DNA from: an uncultured Bacilli bacterium
GTDB lineage: Bacteria; Bacillota_I; Bacilli_A; RF39; UBA660
Direction of reading: 5' to 3'
Assembly (NCBI GenBank): GCA_934169415.1
Contig: CAKPNP010000008.1
Coordinates: forward strand, 1-36,198
DNA length: 36,198 nucleotides
The translations under genes were made by a program, and so were the position numbers. The notes beneath the pieces were generated by a model that was not told where the DNA came from, made no database searches, and was given only the letters and a program-made list of their open reading frames with translations. Of this stretch, positions 13,386 to 23,000 are shown one piece after another; the first letter of the stretch is position 1; each line of letters starts with the position of its first letter.

Positions 13386-15815
13386 GTGCAAAATGAAAAA
13401 AAAGTAGTTGAATTACCTATAAATGATGTACTTCCAAATAGATTTCAACCAAGAATTAAATTTGACGAAGACTCAATAAATGAATTAGCACTTTCAATAA
13501 AAAAATATGGTGTAATTCAACCAATTGTAGTAAGAAAAATAGGTAATAAATATGAAATTATAGCGGGTGAAAGAAGATATAAAGCAAGTGTAATTGCAGG
13601 AAAAAATACAATACCAGCTATAGTTAGTGATTTAACAGATAAAGATTCAGTGGAAATAGCCTTAATAGAAAATGTTCAAAGAGAAGATTTGACTCCAATA
13701 GAAAAGGCTATATCATATAAAAAGATTTTAGATATGGGTTATATAAATCAAGAAGAATTAGCTATAAAAGTCGGTAAATCTCAATCCGCTATTGCTAATA
13801 CTTTAAGACTCTTAAATTTATGCGAAGAGGCCCAAGAAGCATTATTAGAAAATAAAATTTCTGAACGTCATGCTAGGTCTTTATTAAAAATCAAAGATGA
13901 ATCAAAACAAATACTGATGTTAAATAAAATAATAAATGAAAGATTAACTGTTAGAAAAACAGATGAGGAGATTGAAAAAATGTTTAATGAAAATAATAAT
14001 TCATTCAGTAATTCAACAGAATTTAATGGAATTCCAACTACTTTACAGAATGATGAAATAGTAAGTATACCAGATAATAATTTTGTAAATCCAGTTAATA
14101 ATAATTTACCAGGATTTATGAATATAGATAAAATAGAAAATGAAGCAAAAGATATTAATATATCTAATACAAAACCAGAAGTTAATATGGATCAATTATT
14201 AAATCCAACGGGAACAGTTGCACCAGTAATTCCTGAATCAGAAGAATTGCATAGTAATAAGTTCTTTAATTTCTTTGATGAACCATCAGATACTGAGACA
14301 AGTTCTTCATCTACTGAACATACGATTCCAACCTTTGAAGTGCCAACAATACCAAGTATGCCACAAACAATGGATATGCCAAGCATTCCAACAGCAGATA
14401 TTCCTTCATTTGATGTTCCAGCAATGCCAAGTGAACCACAAACAATGGATATGCCAAGCATTCCAACAGTAGATATTCCAACGTTTGATGTTCCAACAAT
14501 ACCAAACGAACCACAAACAATGAATATGCCAAGTGTACCAACAGCAGATATTCCTTCATTTGATGTTCCAGCAATGTCAAATGAACCACAAACAATGAAT
14601 ATACCAAGTGTTCCAACCTTAGATATTTCTCCATTTGAAGTACCAACAGTGCCAAATGAACCACAAACAATGGATATGCCAAGTGTACCAACAGCAGATA
14701 TTCCTTCATTTGATGTTCCAGCAATGTCAAATGAACCACAAACAATGAATATACCAAGTGTTCCAACCTTAGATATTTCTCCATTTGAAGTACCAACAGT
14801 GCCAAATGAACCACAAACAATAGATATGCCAAGCATTCCAACAGCAAATAATCCTTCATTTGATGTTCCAGCAATGTCAAATGAACCACAAACAATGAAT
14901 ATACCAAGTGTTCCAACATTTAATGTTTCATCTGCACCAGTTATACCAACAATTCCTGAATCAGAAGAATTACACAATAATAATATTTTTAATTTCTATG
15001 ATGAATCAGACGATACTGAAACGAGTTCTTCATCTACTGAACATACAATTCCAACATTTGATGTTCCAGCAATGTCAAATGAACCACAAACAATGAATAT
15101 ACCAAGTGTTCCAACCTTAGATATTTCTCCATTTGAAGTACCAACAGTGCCAAGTGAACCACAAACAATGGATATACCAAGCGTACCAACAGTAGATATT
15201 CCTTCATTTGATGTTCCAGCAATGCCAAGTGAACCACAAACGATGGATATACCAAGCATTCCAACAGAAGATATTCCTTCAATTGATGTTCCAGCAATGC
15301 CAAGTGAACCACAAACAATGGATATACCAAGCGTTCCAACAGTAGATATTCCAACATTTGATGTTCCAGCAATGCCAAATGAACCACAAACAATGGATAT
15401 ACCAAGTGTTCCAACAGTAGATATTCCAACATTTGATGTTCCAGCAATGCCAAATGAACCACAAACAATGGATATACCAAGTGTTCCAACAGTAGATATT
15501 CCAACATTTGATGTTCCATCAATGTCAAACGAACCACAAACAATGGATATACCAAACACTTCAGCATCTATGAATGAACCAATTATTCCATCTATAGAAG
15601 TTGGTCCAATACCAAACCCTTACATAAATATGGATAATAATAAGACTGTTGAAATACCACAAACACAATCTACTTCAACTAATGTTAATATAAAATATGC
15701 TTTAGAAGAAGTAAGAAATTTGGAAAGAAAATTAGAAAACATGGGATATATATTAGAGTTAGATGAATTGGATTTACCTGATACATATCAAATATTATTT
15801 AAAATTCAAAAATAG
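13386..15815 (+). CDS. noc: Noc-like ParB-family nucleoid occlusion protein with long Pro-rich repeat linker
   Basis: ParB/Noc proteins are CTP-dependent DNA clamps; Noc prevents division over the nucleoid. Residues 1-200 carry the family core: PNRFQPR, IIAGERRYKA (61-64 GERR), LIENVQRE (93-100) and a helix-turn-helix around 122-145 (GKSQSAIANTLRLL). ISERHAR near 158-164 is Noc-like rather than Spo0J-like. The last ~44 residues (KYALEEVRNLERKL..YQILFKIQK) resemble the Noc C-terminal dimerisation domain. Between them lie about fifteen 25-residue Pro-rich repeats, giving 809 aa against about 280 in Bacillus. The membrane-binding N-terminal amphipathic helix of Bacillus Noc is absent. GTG 13386 has GGGAG at good spacing. 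It follows rsmG as noc does in Bacillus, but no soj-spo0J follows. A repeat-free Spo0J role cannot be fully excluded. Confidence 0.82.
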   Translation: MQNEKKVVELPINDVLPNRFQPRIKFDEDSINELALSIKKYGVIQPIVVRKIGNKYEIIAGERRYKASVIAGKNTIPAIVSDLTDKDSVEIALIENVQREDLTPIEKAISYKKILDMGYINQEELAIKVGKSQSAIANTLRLLNLCEEAQEALLENKISERHARSLLKIKDESKQILMLNKIINERLTVRKTDEEIEKMFNENNNSFSNSTEFNGIPTTLQNDEIVSIPDNNFVNPVNNNLPGFMNIDKIENEAKDINISNTKPEVNMDQLLNPTGTVAPVIPESEELHSNKFFNFFDEPSDTETSSSSTEHTIPTFEVPTIPSMPQTMDMPSIPTADIPSFDVPAMPSEPQTMDMPSIPTVDIPTFDVPTIPNEPQTMNMPSVPTADIPSFDVPAMSNEPQTMNIPSVPTLDISPFEVPTVPNEPQTMDMPSVPTADIPSFDVPAMSNEPQTMNIPSVPTLDISPFEVPTVPNEPQTIDMPSIPTANNPSFDVPAMSNEPQTMNIPSVPTFNVSSAPVIPTIPESEELHNNNIFNFYDESDDTETSSSSTEHTIPTFDVPAMSNEPQTMNIPSVPTLDISPFEVPTVPSEPQTMDIPSVPTVDIPSFDVPAMPSEPQTMDIPSIPTEDIPSIDVPAMPSEPQTMDIPSVPTVDIPTFDVPAMPNEPQTMDIPSVPTVDIPTFDVPAMPNEPQTMDIPSVPTVDIPTFDVPSMSNEPQTMDIPNTSASMNEPIIPSIEVGPIPNPYINMDNNKTVEIPQTQSTSTNVNIKYALEEVRNLERKLENMGYILELDELDLPDTYQILFKIQK
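14334..14933 (+). repeat. first array of eight 75-bp tandem repeats in noc
   Basis: Eight in-frame units (codons 317-516) of the pattern F-D/E-V-P-x-x-x-x-E-P-Q-T-M-x-x-P-S-x-P-T-x-x-I-x-x. Units alternate between two subtypes (FDVPAMSNEPQ and FEVPTVPNEPQ), so 150-bp blocks have themselves been duplicated. The array is preceded by a header segment starting with IPESEELH and ending SSSSTEHTIPT. Confidence 0.95.
15057..15581 (+). repeat. second array of seven 75-bp tandem repeats in noc
   Basis: Seven units (codons 558-732), of which the units beginning near 15357 and 15432 are nearly identical at the DNA level, suggesting recent expansion. The array is preceded by a second copy of the IPESEELH...SSSSTEHTIPT header (about 14950-15056), so header plus array forms a super-repeat. 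Confidence 0.95.
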
Positions 15816-15843
15816 AGTCAGAATTAACTTGACTCTATTTTTT
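15814..15843 (+). terminator. intrinsic terminator after noc
   Basis: AGAGTCA and TGACTCT pair around a nine-base loop, followed by A and seven T residues, overlapping the noc stop codon. It makes noc a single-gene unit. Confidence 0.85.
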
Positions 15844-15876
15844 CATATAAATTTTCTTTTATTTTAAATTTCTATT

Positions 15877-15885
15877 TGTTATAAT
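15877..15885 (+). promoter_or_regulatory. extended -10 promoter of the OGG-type glycosylase
   Basis: TGTTATAAT is a perfect extended -10; the -35 region is T-rich without a clear hexamer. It lies 20 bases before the GTG start. Confidence 0.6.
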
Positions 15886-15904
15886 CATATATGGAAGTGA
15901 TTTT

Positions 15905-16738
15905 GTGATTAAGATAAAATTAAACAAACCATTTGATTTAGAAAATACGTTAACTTGTGGACAAATATTTAGATTTTATAAACAGGATAATTTTTCATAT
16001 GATGTAATATTAGATGATAGAGTTGTTAATCTTTCTGTTGATAATAATGTATTGTTTGTAGAATCAAATGAAGAAGAAGATTTAGAAAACAAAATTAAAA
16101 AATATTTAGATTTAGAAAATGATTACTCAATAATTGATAATTATTTGGTTAGTAAAGATAAAAATATCAAGAATGCTGTGGAATTTTCAAAAGGATTAAA
16201 TATGATAAATCAATCTCATTTTGAAACTTTTATGGAATATATTATATCTGCTAATAATTCTGTTACTAATATAGCTAATGCTGTTAATAATATATCAAAA
16301 AAATATGGTAAAAAAGTAATTTTTAATAAAAAAGAATATTATTTATTTCCAAGTTATACTGACTTAAAAGATGTAACTATGGAAGAATATAGAACATGCA
16401 AAGTTGGCTTTAGAGATAAATATTTATATGAATTTGTAAAAAAATTAAATGAAAATATAATATCACTAGATTATATTGATTCTTTAAATACTGTTGATGC
16501 ACTTAATTATTTGATGCAAAATAAGGGTATTGGTCCTAAAGTAGCTTCTTGTATATTATTATTTTCATATAAGAGATATGATGTATTTCCAATAGATACT
16601 TGGGTAAAGAAAATAATGAAAGAAAGATATAACATAGAAGGTGAAGAAAATATACGAAAATTTTCAAAAGAAATATATGGAAAATACTGTGGAATAGCAA
16701 TACAATACTTATTTAACGAAAGTAGAAATAAAAAATAG
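15905..16738 (+). CDS. OGG1-type 8-oxoguanine DNA glycosylase/AP lyase
   Basis: Removes 8-oxoguanine from DNA in base-excision repair. The 277 residues begin with the OGG N-terminal fold signature LENTLTCGQIFRFYKQ. A helix-hairpin-helix follows, NKGIGPKVASCILL with catalytic Lys near 212, and then FPIDTWVKKIM with the catalytic Asp near 231. The 19-residue Lys-Asp spacing equals that of human OGG1 (K249/D268). The GTG start is supported by GGAAGTGA upstream. It is monocistronic or read together with the flavoprotein that follows 31 bases later. Confidence 0.88.
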   Translation: MIKIKLNKPFDLENTLTCGQIFRFYKQDNFSYDVILDDRVVNLSVDNNVLFVESNEEEDLENKIKKYLDLENDYSIIDNYLVSKDKNIKNAVEFSKGLNMINQSHFETFMEYIISANNSVTNIANAVNNISKKYGKKVIFNKKEYYLFPSYTDLKDVTMEEYRTCKVGFRDKYLYEFVKKLNENIISLDYIDSLNTVDALNYLMQNKGIGPKVASCILLFSYKRYDVFPIDTWVKKIMKERYNIEGEENIRKFSKEIYGKYCGIAIQYLFNESRNKK

Positions 16739-16745
16739 TAGAGTA

Positions 16746-16754
16746 TGATATAAT
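16746..16754 (+). promoter_or_regulatory. extended -10 just before the COG2509 gene
   Basis: TGATATAAT matches an extended -10. Initiation about seven bases downstream would leave a 5' leader of only about 9-10 bases before ATG 16770, overlapping the GGTGAT ribosome-binding site. The promoter may therefore be spurious, or it may give a nearly leaderless message. Confidence 0.4.
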
Positions 16755-16769
16755 TAAAATGGTGATAAT

Positions 16770-18161
16770 ATGTATGATGTTATAATAGTAGGTGCAGGAC
16801 CAGCTGGTTTATTTACTGCTTATGAATTAATAGAAAATAATAAGGACTTAAAGATTTTATTATTAGATAAAGGAAAATATGCAGAAAATAGAATTTGTCC
16901 GATGAAAAAAACTGGTAAATGTGTTAATTGTAATCCTTGTGGTATCTTATCTGGGTATGGTGGTGCAGGGACATTTTCTGATGGTAAATTAAATTTTATT
17001 CCAAAATTAGGAAAATCGGATTTATTTAAATATATGAGTATTAGTGATGCAAATAAGTTAATAGAAGATACAGAAACAATTTTTAATAAATTTGGTATGG
17101 ATTCTAAAACCTATCCTACAAATATAAAAGAAGCAGAAATGTTAAAAGAAAAAATAGCAAAAGTAGGTGCTAATTTACTTATAATTAAGCAAAAACATTT
17201 AGGTAGTGATAAATTACCAACTTATATAGAAAAATTTGAAGAGTATTTAAAAAATAAAGGTGTAGAAATAAAAGAAAATACTGATGTAGTAGATATTAAT
17301 GAAATGAATAAAGAATACACTGTTGAATATAAACTTAAAGGTAAAATAATAGATGTAAAAGCTAAATATGTTGTAGTTGCTCCTGGTAGAACAGGTGCTA
17401 AATGGGTTCAACAATTAGCTGATAAATATAAAATTCCGTATACATCACAAAGTATAGAGATTGGTGTTAGAGTAGAAGTAAGAAAGGAAATATTAGAATC
17501 TATTACTAATGTTATATATGATCCTACAATATTTATAAAAACTGACACTTATAATGATGAAATTAGAACTTTTTGTACTAACCCAGGTGGGTTTGTAGCT
17601 AAGGAAAATTATAATGGATATATATGTGTTAATGGGCATGCACTTAAAGACATTAAATCTAATAATTCTAATTTTGCTTTTATATCAAAGGTACATTTGA
17701 CAGAACCAGTTACTAATACAAGAGAATATGGTGAATGTATAGCTAAAATTGCTAATACTTTAGGTGATGGCAAGCCTATTATACAAACTTTAAGAGATTT
17801 AAGAATGGGTAGAAGAAGTAACATGGATAGAATAAAAAAAGGTTTTATAGAACCAACTCTTAAAGATGTGGTTGCAGGTGATTTGGCTCTAGTTCTTCCA
17901 CATCGTATAATAAAAAATATTTTAGAAGGTTTAGAAACTTTAGATAAAATAATACCTGGTGTAAATAATGGTGAAACTTTATTATATGGTCCCGAAATCA
18001 AATTTTTCAGTAATGAGATAGATACAGATAATAATATGAAATTAATAAATCATAATATTTATTTTATAGGCGATGGAGCAGGTAAGGCAGGTAATATAGT
18101 TACAGCTGCTGCAACGGGATTAATTTCAGCAAGAGATATATTAAAAAATTATAAATTTTAA
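16770..18161 (+). CDS. FAD-dependent oxidoreductase, COG2509 family
   Basis: Uncharacterised FAD-dependent dehydrogenase common in Firmicutes; no reaction is established to my knowledge. The 463 residues begin with an ADP-binding fold, VIIVGAGPAGLFTAYEL. A Cys-rich stretch near residues 45-60 (CPMKKTGKCVNCNPC) and GYGGAGTFSDGKLN are both characteristic of this family. A second glycine-rich segment, YFIGDGAGKAGNIVTAAATG, sits near the C-terminus. ATG 16770 has GGTGATA just upstream. The cysteine cluster might bind a metal or be redox-active; that is inference. Confidence 0.82.
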   Translation: MYDVIIVGAGPAGLFTAYELIENNKDLKILLLDKGKYAENRICPMKKTGKCVNCNPCGILSGYGGAGTFSDGKLNFIPKLGKSDLFKYMSISDANKLIEDTETIFNKFGMDSKTYPTNIKEAEMLKEKIAKVGANLLIIKQKHLGSDKLPTYIEKFEEYLKNKGVEIKENTDVVDINEMNKEYTVEYKLKGKIIDVKAKYVVVAPGRTGAKWVQQLADKYKIPYTSQSIEIGVRVEVRKEILESITNVIYDPTIFIKTDTYNDEIRTFCTNPGGFVAKENYNGYICVNGHALKDIKSNNSNFAFISKVHLTEPVTNTREYGECIAKIANTLGDGKPIIQTLRDLRMGRRSNMDRIKKGFIEPTLKDVVAGDLALVLPHRIIKNILEGLETLDKIIPGVNNGETLLYGPEIKFFSNEIDTDNNMKLINHNIYFIGDGAGKAGNIVTAAATGLISARDILKNYKF

Positions 18162-18186
18162 TAATAACTGTAGTAAATAGAAAGAT

Positions 18187-18738
18187 GTGATAAGCATAGT
18201 AAAGATGACAGTGTTAGATTTAGATGGAACTTTATTAAATAGTGAAAAGAAAGTTTCTGAAATGAGTAAAAAAAACTTAAAAAAATTAAAAGACTTAGGA
18301 TATATTATTGTGATTGCTTCAGGAAGAATATATGAATCAGTAAATAATGCACTTGATGGATTTGAATATGTAAATTATATAATAACTGACACTGGTGCAT
18401 CTTGCTATGATGTAAGGAATGGTAGTACTATTTTTAATAATTCAATGAGTATTGAAACAGCTAAAAAATTTAAGAAATATTATAATGAAAATTGCATTTT
18501 TATTGATGTATGTGACAAACATACAATATATAAATATTCTGATTATAAAGAAAATTACTATTTTATTGATACAACAAAAGACTGGGATTATATTTTTAAT
18601 AATTGTAAAGAGATATCTCATATTTCAGTAAACAACTTTTTTCAAACTATTTCAAAGATGTTATCAGATTTAATTAGAGAAAGAAATATATTTAATTTTT
18701 CTAATATTGAAACAATAAAAAAAGAATACAAGGTTTAG
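18187..18738 (+). CDS. HAD-superfamily (Cof-type) phosphatase, C-terminally truncated
   Basis: Resembles Cof-type HAD hydrolases (sugar-phosphate or phosphosugar phosphatases). Motif I, LDLDGTLL, is at residues 9-16, motif II is IASGR near 40, and ITDTGASCYD matches the ITxNGA segment. The cap region begins normally, but the frame stops at residue 183, while the family runs about 260-280 residues. Motif III lysine and the motif IV GDxxND acids are missing, so catalysis is unlikely. The start may be GTG 18187 or the in-frame ATG 18205; neither has a strong ribosome-binding site. It looks like a decayed gene, although a sequencing or assembly frameshift cannot be ruled out. Confidence 0.65.
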   Translation: MISIVKMTVLDLDGTLLNSEKKVSEMSKKNLKKLKDLGYIIVIASGRIYESVNNALDGFEYVNYIITDTGASCYDVRNGSTIFNNSMSIETAKKFKKYYNENCIFIDVCDKHTIYKYSDYKENYYFIDTTKDWDYIFNNCKEISHISVNNFFQTISKMLSDLIRERNIFNFSNIETIKKEYKV

Positions 18739-18997
18739 TATTTTTTAACACTAGAAACATCGTTATTTATAGGTAGAGTTATAAGTAATACCTTATTTAT
18801 ATGTATGGCATTTTTGAGTGCTGATTTCATAATGAATATATTTATTATATTTGTTATCCTTCAAGATATAAGTGTCATTAAATTACAATTTGATATGAAT
18901 AAATATAATAATATTAGATAACACTATAAACTATATTAACTCTATCCACAATAAAAAAACTGATAATAACTATCAGCATTTTTTATGCAAATTATTT
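18739..18997. other. intergenic region with possible membrane-peptide remnant
   Basis: 259 bases between the truncated HAD gene and the collagen-like gene. One plus-strand frame stays open across about 18755-18921 and would encode a hydrophobic peptide. From ATG 18805 it is 38 residues, with a membrane-type segment containing NIFIIFVIL. No ribosome-binding site is visible. It could be the tail of a lost membrane protein. The rest is AT-rich up to the terminator at 18953. Confidence 0.35.
18953..18984. terminator. bidirectional terminator, mainly for the collagen-like gene
   Basis: CTGATA and TATCAG form a hairpin with a five-base loop. It is flanked by an A tract on the left (the T tract for the minus strand) and CATTTTTT on the right, so it can stop transcription from either side of these convergent units. 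Confidence 0.75.
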
Positions 18998-19888
18998 TTA
19001 AATATTATATCTTTTTATTAAAATATTAATATCTGAAAATGTGATACTATTAGAAGTATCATTTTCTATTTCGGTTTTTATTTGTAATTGTTTTGAATTT
19101 ATAACTTCTAATAAATTAACCTCTGAAAAATTCATTTCTGGTGTATTACCTTTTTTTAATTCAAAAACTAAATCTGTTACTTTTTGATTATTTGTTGCAT
19201 CATATAAATAAAAAGATGCACCAGTATTTGAAGTAACACCAGAAATTCTACCACATAAAGTTACTTCATAAATCCCAGATTTCTCAATGCTTATAGTTGT
19301 ATTATCCTTAACATTAAAATATTGATTAACTCCAGGTATTACTCTATTTGAACCCAACAATGCCACACCAGAAACAGTTGTTTCTGGAATGCTGACGAAA
19401 AGTAATGCATTGTATAAACCAGTTTCAGTACTTCCAGGATCACCTTTATCTCCTTTAGGCCCAGTAGGTCCAACGTCGCCTTTAGGCCCGGTAGGTCCAA
19501 CATCACCTTTAGGTCCTTCTAAACCTGTCGGTCCAACCAAACCAGGAATTCCTCTTTCTCCTCTAGGTCCAGTAGGCCCAATATCACCTTTGTTTCCCTG
19601 TGGTCCAATGTCTCCTTTAATACCTTGTGGTCCAGTAGAACCATCTTTACCTGGTATTCCTTTTGGAATTGTAAAGTTTAAAATTACATCTTTATTTGTT
19701 CCAACATTTGTTACAATAGCATTAGTACCAGATTCACCTGTAAGTGTATTTCCTATTGTTATGGTAGCAGCTCCTTCACCTTTAGGTCCAGTAGGACCTT
19801 GAATATATATATATTTAATATTTTTATTAAATTCTTCTATCTTTTTTCTAATTTTCTCATAGCTATCATTACAATTATTATTCTGCAT
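18998..19888 (-). CDS. collagen-like repeat surface protein with BclA-type C-terminal domain
   Basis: A bacterial collagen-like protein. A short helical N-terminus (no signal peptide or anchor) contains one GPTGPKGEG segment near residue 31. After a short globular insert, about 25 uninterrupted G-x-y triplets follow (around residues 77-152), rich in GPTGPKGD. The C-terminal ~140 residues look like the TNF/C1q-like jelly-roll trimerisation domain seen in BclA and exosporium collagens (VSGVALLGSNRVIP, GIYEVTLCGRISG). ATG 19888 (296 aa) is chosen because GAGAGGTGAAT precedes it; an in-frame GTG three codons earlier is part of the ribosome-binding site. It is one of few minus-strand genes right of oriC, head-on to replication and divergent from the giant surface protein. 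The family role is spore or surface filaments and adhesion; the role here is unknown. Confidence 0.85.
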   Translation of the reverse strand: MQNNNCNDSYEKIRKKIEEFNKNIKYIYIQGPTGPKGEGAATITIGNTLTGESGTNAIVTNVGTNKDVILNFTIPKGIPGKDGSTGPQGIKGDIGPQGNKGDIGPTGPRGERGIPGLVGPTGLEGPKGDVGPTGPKGDVGPTGPKGDKGDPGSTETGLYNALLFVSIPETTVSGVALLGSNRVIPGVNQYFNVKDNTTISIEKSGIYEVTLCGRISGVTSNTGASFYLYDATNNQKVTDLVFELKKGNTPEMNFSEVNLLEVINSKQLQIKTEIENDTSNSITFSDINILIKRYNI

Positions 19889-20000
19889 AATATTCACCTC
19901 TCTTTAAATATTATGTAAGTTTGTATAATTAAATTATAAAAAGCAGTATGTATAAATTAATTTTTAACAATTTATGTATTAACAAACTTTCTAAAAAGTA

Positions 20001-20029
20001 TTGAATAAAACTATATATTAAGTTATAAT
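20001..20029 (+). promoter_or_regulatory. promoter of the giant surface protein
   Basis: TTGAAT at 20001-20006, a 17-bp spacer and TATAAT at 20024-20029, nine bases before the ribosome-binding site. It faces away from the collagen-like gene, so the two share a divergent 160-base promoter region. Confidence 0.75.
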
Positions 20030-20048
20030 AAGCAAATAGGTGATAGGA

Positions 20049-23000
20049 ATGCAGAAGTATATTAAAAAAATTTTTAGTTTATCATTAGTATTAATAGGTA
20101 TATTAAGTTTTATATTTTCTAATAATACTATGAATTTTCAATCTGTTAAAAGATCAGAATATTACGCATTTTCAACTATAAATGATGATGTTATATATAT
20201 GTCTGATTTAGATTATATTACAGATAATAATTGGTCTTATAATGGTTGGCGTGGACATAATATCCAAAAGGATAAAAATCCAGAAGGAGGAACTATTAGT
20301 TTACTTGTTAATGGCTCTAAAAAGATATTTATCAAAGGAATGGGTGTTCATGCTGATGGGCAAGTAACATATGATATTAGTGATATTTCTAATACATATT
20401 CTAAATTTATAGCAAGAGTTGGAGTGGATTCATCAAGAAATACTAACGGTAGTGTTAAATTTAAATTTTTAGTTTCGAATGATGGAGAAAGCTGGAATGA
20501 ACTTTTAGTAACTGATATATTAAAAGGTGATAGTGAATCAGTAGAAGTAAATTTAGATATTAAAGATTATAAATATTTTAGAATATTTGTAGATAAATCA
20601 ATTGGAGCTAATACTGCAGACCACGGTGTTATTGCAATAGCAAAATTTGTTAAAAATGATTACATTTATGATGATACTAAATATGAAAAGTTAAAAGAAT
20701 TATCTTATTATGATGATATATTAAGTAAAAATGATGTTAATTATAATTTAGAAAATAATTATGAATTAGTTTTAAAAAGAGAAATAGTTAGAAAACTTGG
20801 GTATGATGAAATACAAGGTTTAATTAATTACTCGAAAGTATACAAAGAATTATTTGATTGGATATTAAGCAATACTGAAAGAATGGAAGAAATTATTGAA
20901 GTTGGAGAAGTTAATAGTTTACCATTTATTAAAATTTTATCTGATTTGTATCAAAATAATAAGGCAATTTTTAATGGATCTGATGGTGTTACTTATCAAA
21001 AAATGATGATTGGTCTATCTGCTGCATATTCAACTGATAAAGTAGCTTCTGCTCTAAATTTTAGTCATAAAGATGCAGATTATGATTACTTAGAAAGATT
21101 TAATATTTACAAGCAATTATATGATGGCGAAAATATGACAATTTATAAAAAATATTTTAAAAATTATCATGTAGAATTAATGCGTTTAATAATGAGTGAT
21201 GGTGCCAGAAATGATGAAATTAAATGGTTAAATTATTATACTAGAAGTAAAAATAATAACGAAAGTGTTTATGCTTACGTTAACCATACTGGTACAGGTG
21301 TAGGCTATAATGATGATGAATTTTACAATTTAGAACATAAAGATATACAAGAAGAAAGATTTAATTTAGAAGCTTATGGCGTTCCTTTTGGAGATAATAT
21401 CCAAAGATATTGGATGGTTATTAAAAAAGGTGGCATATGTTGGAATCAATCAAGAGTATTTCAGTCACTATTTAATAGCATAGGTAGTCCTACAATCGGT
21501 GCTTATCAACCAGGCCATGAAGCTTCATTTTATTATATAGCTAATTTAGATGGTACAGGTAAATGGAATATTGCAAATAATATATTTGGATGGGGTAAAA
21601 CAGGAACAACATGGTATGGTGGTAACAGATATAGAACTATATTTGATTGGGCTAATAAATCATTTACTCATCAAATGATAAATAATAATAGTATAGGTAA
21701 TAGTGGCGGATATGTATATTTAGCTCAAGATAATTTAAATAATTATAGTAAGTATAAAAAATCTTTATATATTAATTTATTAGCTAATTCTTATGATAAT
21801 GATAAAAAAGTAGATATTTATAAATATGCTATTTCAATTATGAATATTAATTTAGATAGTTATGATTATTTAATTAAAACATATCAAGAAATGGATAATA
21901 TCACTATAGATGATTGGTATGATTTAGCTTTAAAAATTATAGATAATTACACATACTATCCAATGGCTATGGATGACATGTTAGCTGTAATTAAACCTTA
22001 TTTAGAAAATGAAAAACGAATAGATATTGATAACAAAGAATATCAAGCTTTAAAATTAGCTTCTAAAGCTACAAGTAGTGATATTTCAAATGATACAGCA
22101 GCAAGGGAGATTGCTAATGTATTACTTAACTCGCAATCAGGTGTAATTGCAACATTTTCATTTGATGGAGATAATAAAAATAGAATAGTATTTAATGATA
22201 TATATAAAGATTATGATTTAACATGGCATTATAGTTTAGATGGTGGTGTTACTAAATCCGATTCAATATATCTTAAAAATTATGAATTAACTAAAGAAGA
22301 AGTAAGTAAAATTAATGAAATTGATGATATTTTAATATATATTGATGGGTTAGATGTTGATACTCCAAGTTATGTAATAGATATTATTAAAAGTGATGCA
22401 CCAGAAAATTATCTATATAACAATGATTTAGAAAATAAAGTTATTGGAATAACAGATAAAATGGAATGGCGTTTAAAAAATACTTTAGAGTGGACATCAT
22501 ATGAATTAGAATCGCCTGATCTAACAGGTAATAAAACTATTGAAGTACGCCTTAAAGCTACTAAAAATGCTTTAGCAAGTGATTATGTATCTTTTGATTT
22601 TACAGAAGATATAATAGATATGAAGAAAAAATATATTCCAATATCTTATTTAAATATTTATGATGTTTCAACTGAAGCCACATCAAATCAAGGCAATGCT
22701 ATATTTGCAATTGATGGAAATTATAATACTAGATGGCATTCTGCTTGGAATGGTACAGATACAGAAAGATTTATAACAATAAAATTAAATAAAGAAGTAC
22801 ATTTATCACAAATTGAATACATTCCAGCCGGTGGTGGTAATGGAAGAATTATAGATGGATTAATAGAAGGAAGTATTGATGGAGTTAATTGGTTTACTCT
22901 AGCTCAGGTTAATGATTTAAAATACACTGGTAATCAAAATGCTTATGATTTTGGTCTATCTAATACAAAGGTAATTGAAACAGATCCAACTAATGAGGTT

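Noticed and set aside
14192..15567. Long antisense and out-of-frame open frames across the noc repeats (up to 261 codons on the minus strand).
   Set aside because: The 75-bp repeat keeps any stop-free frame open for its whole length; none has a ribosome-binding site or recognisable product, and the plus-strand frame joins two conserved domains.
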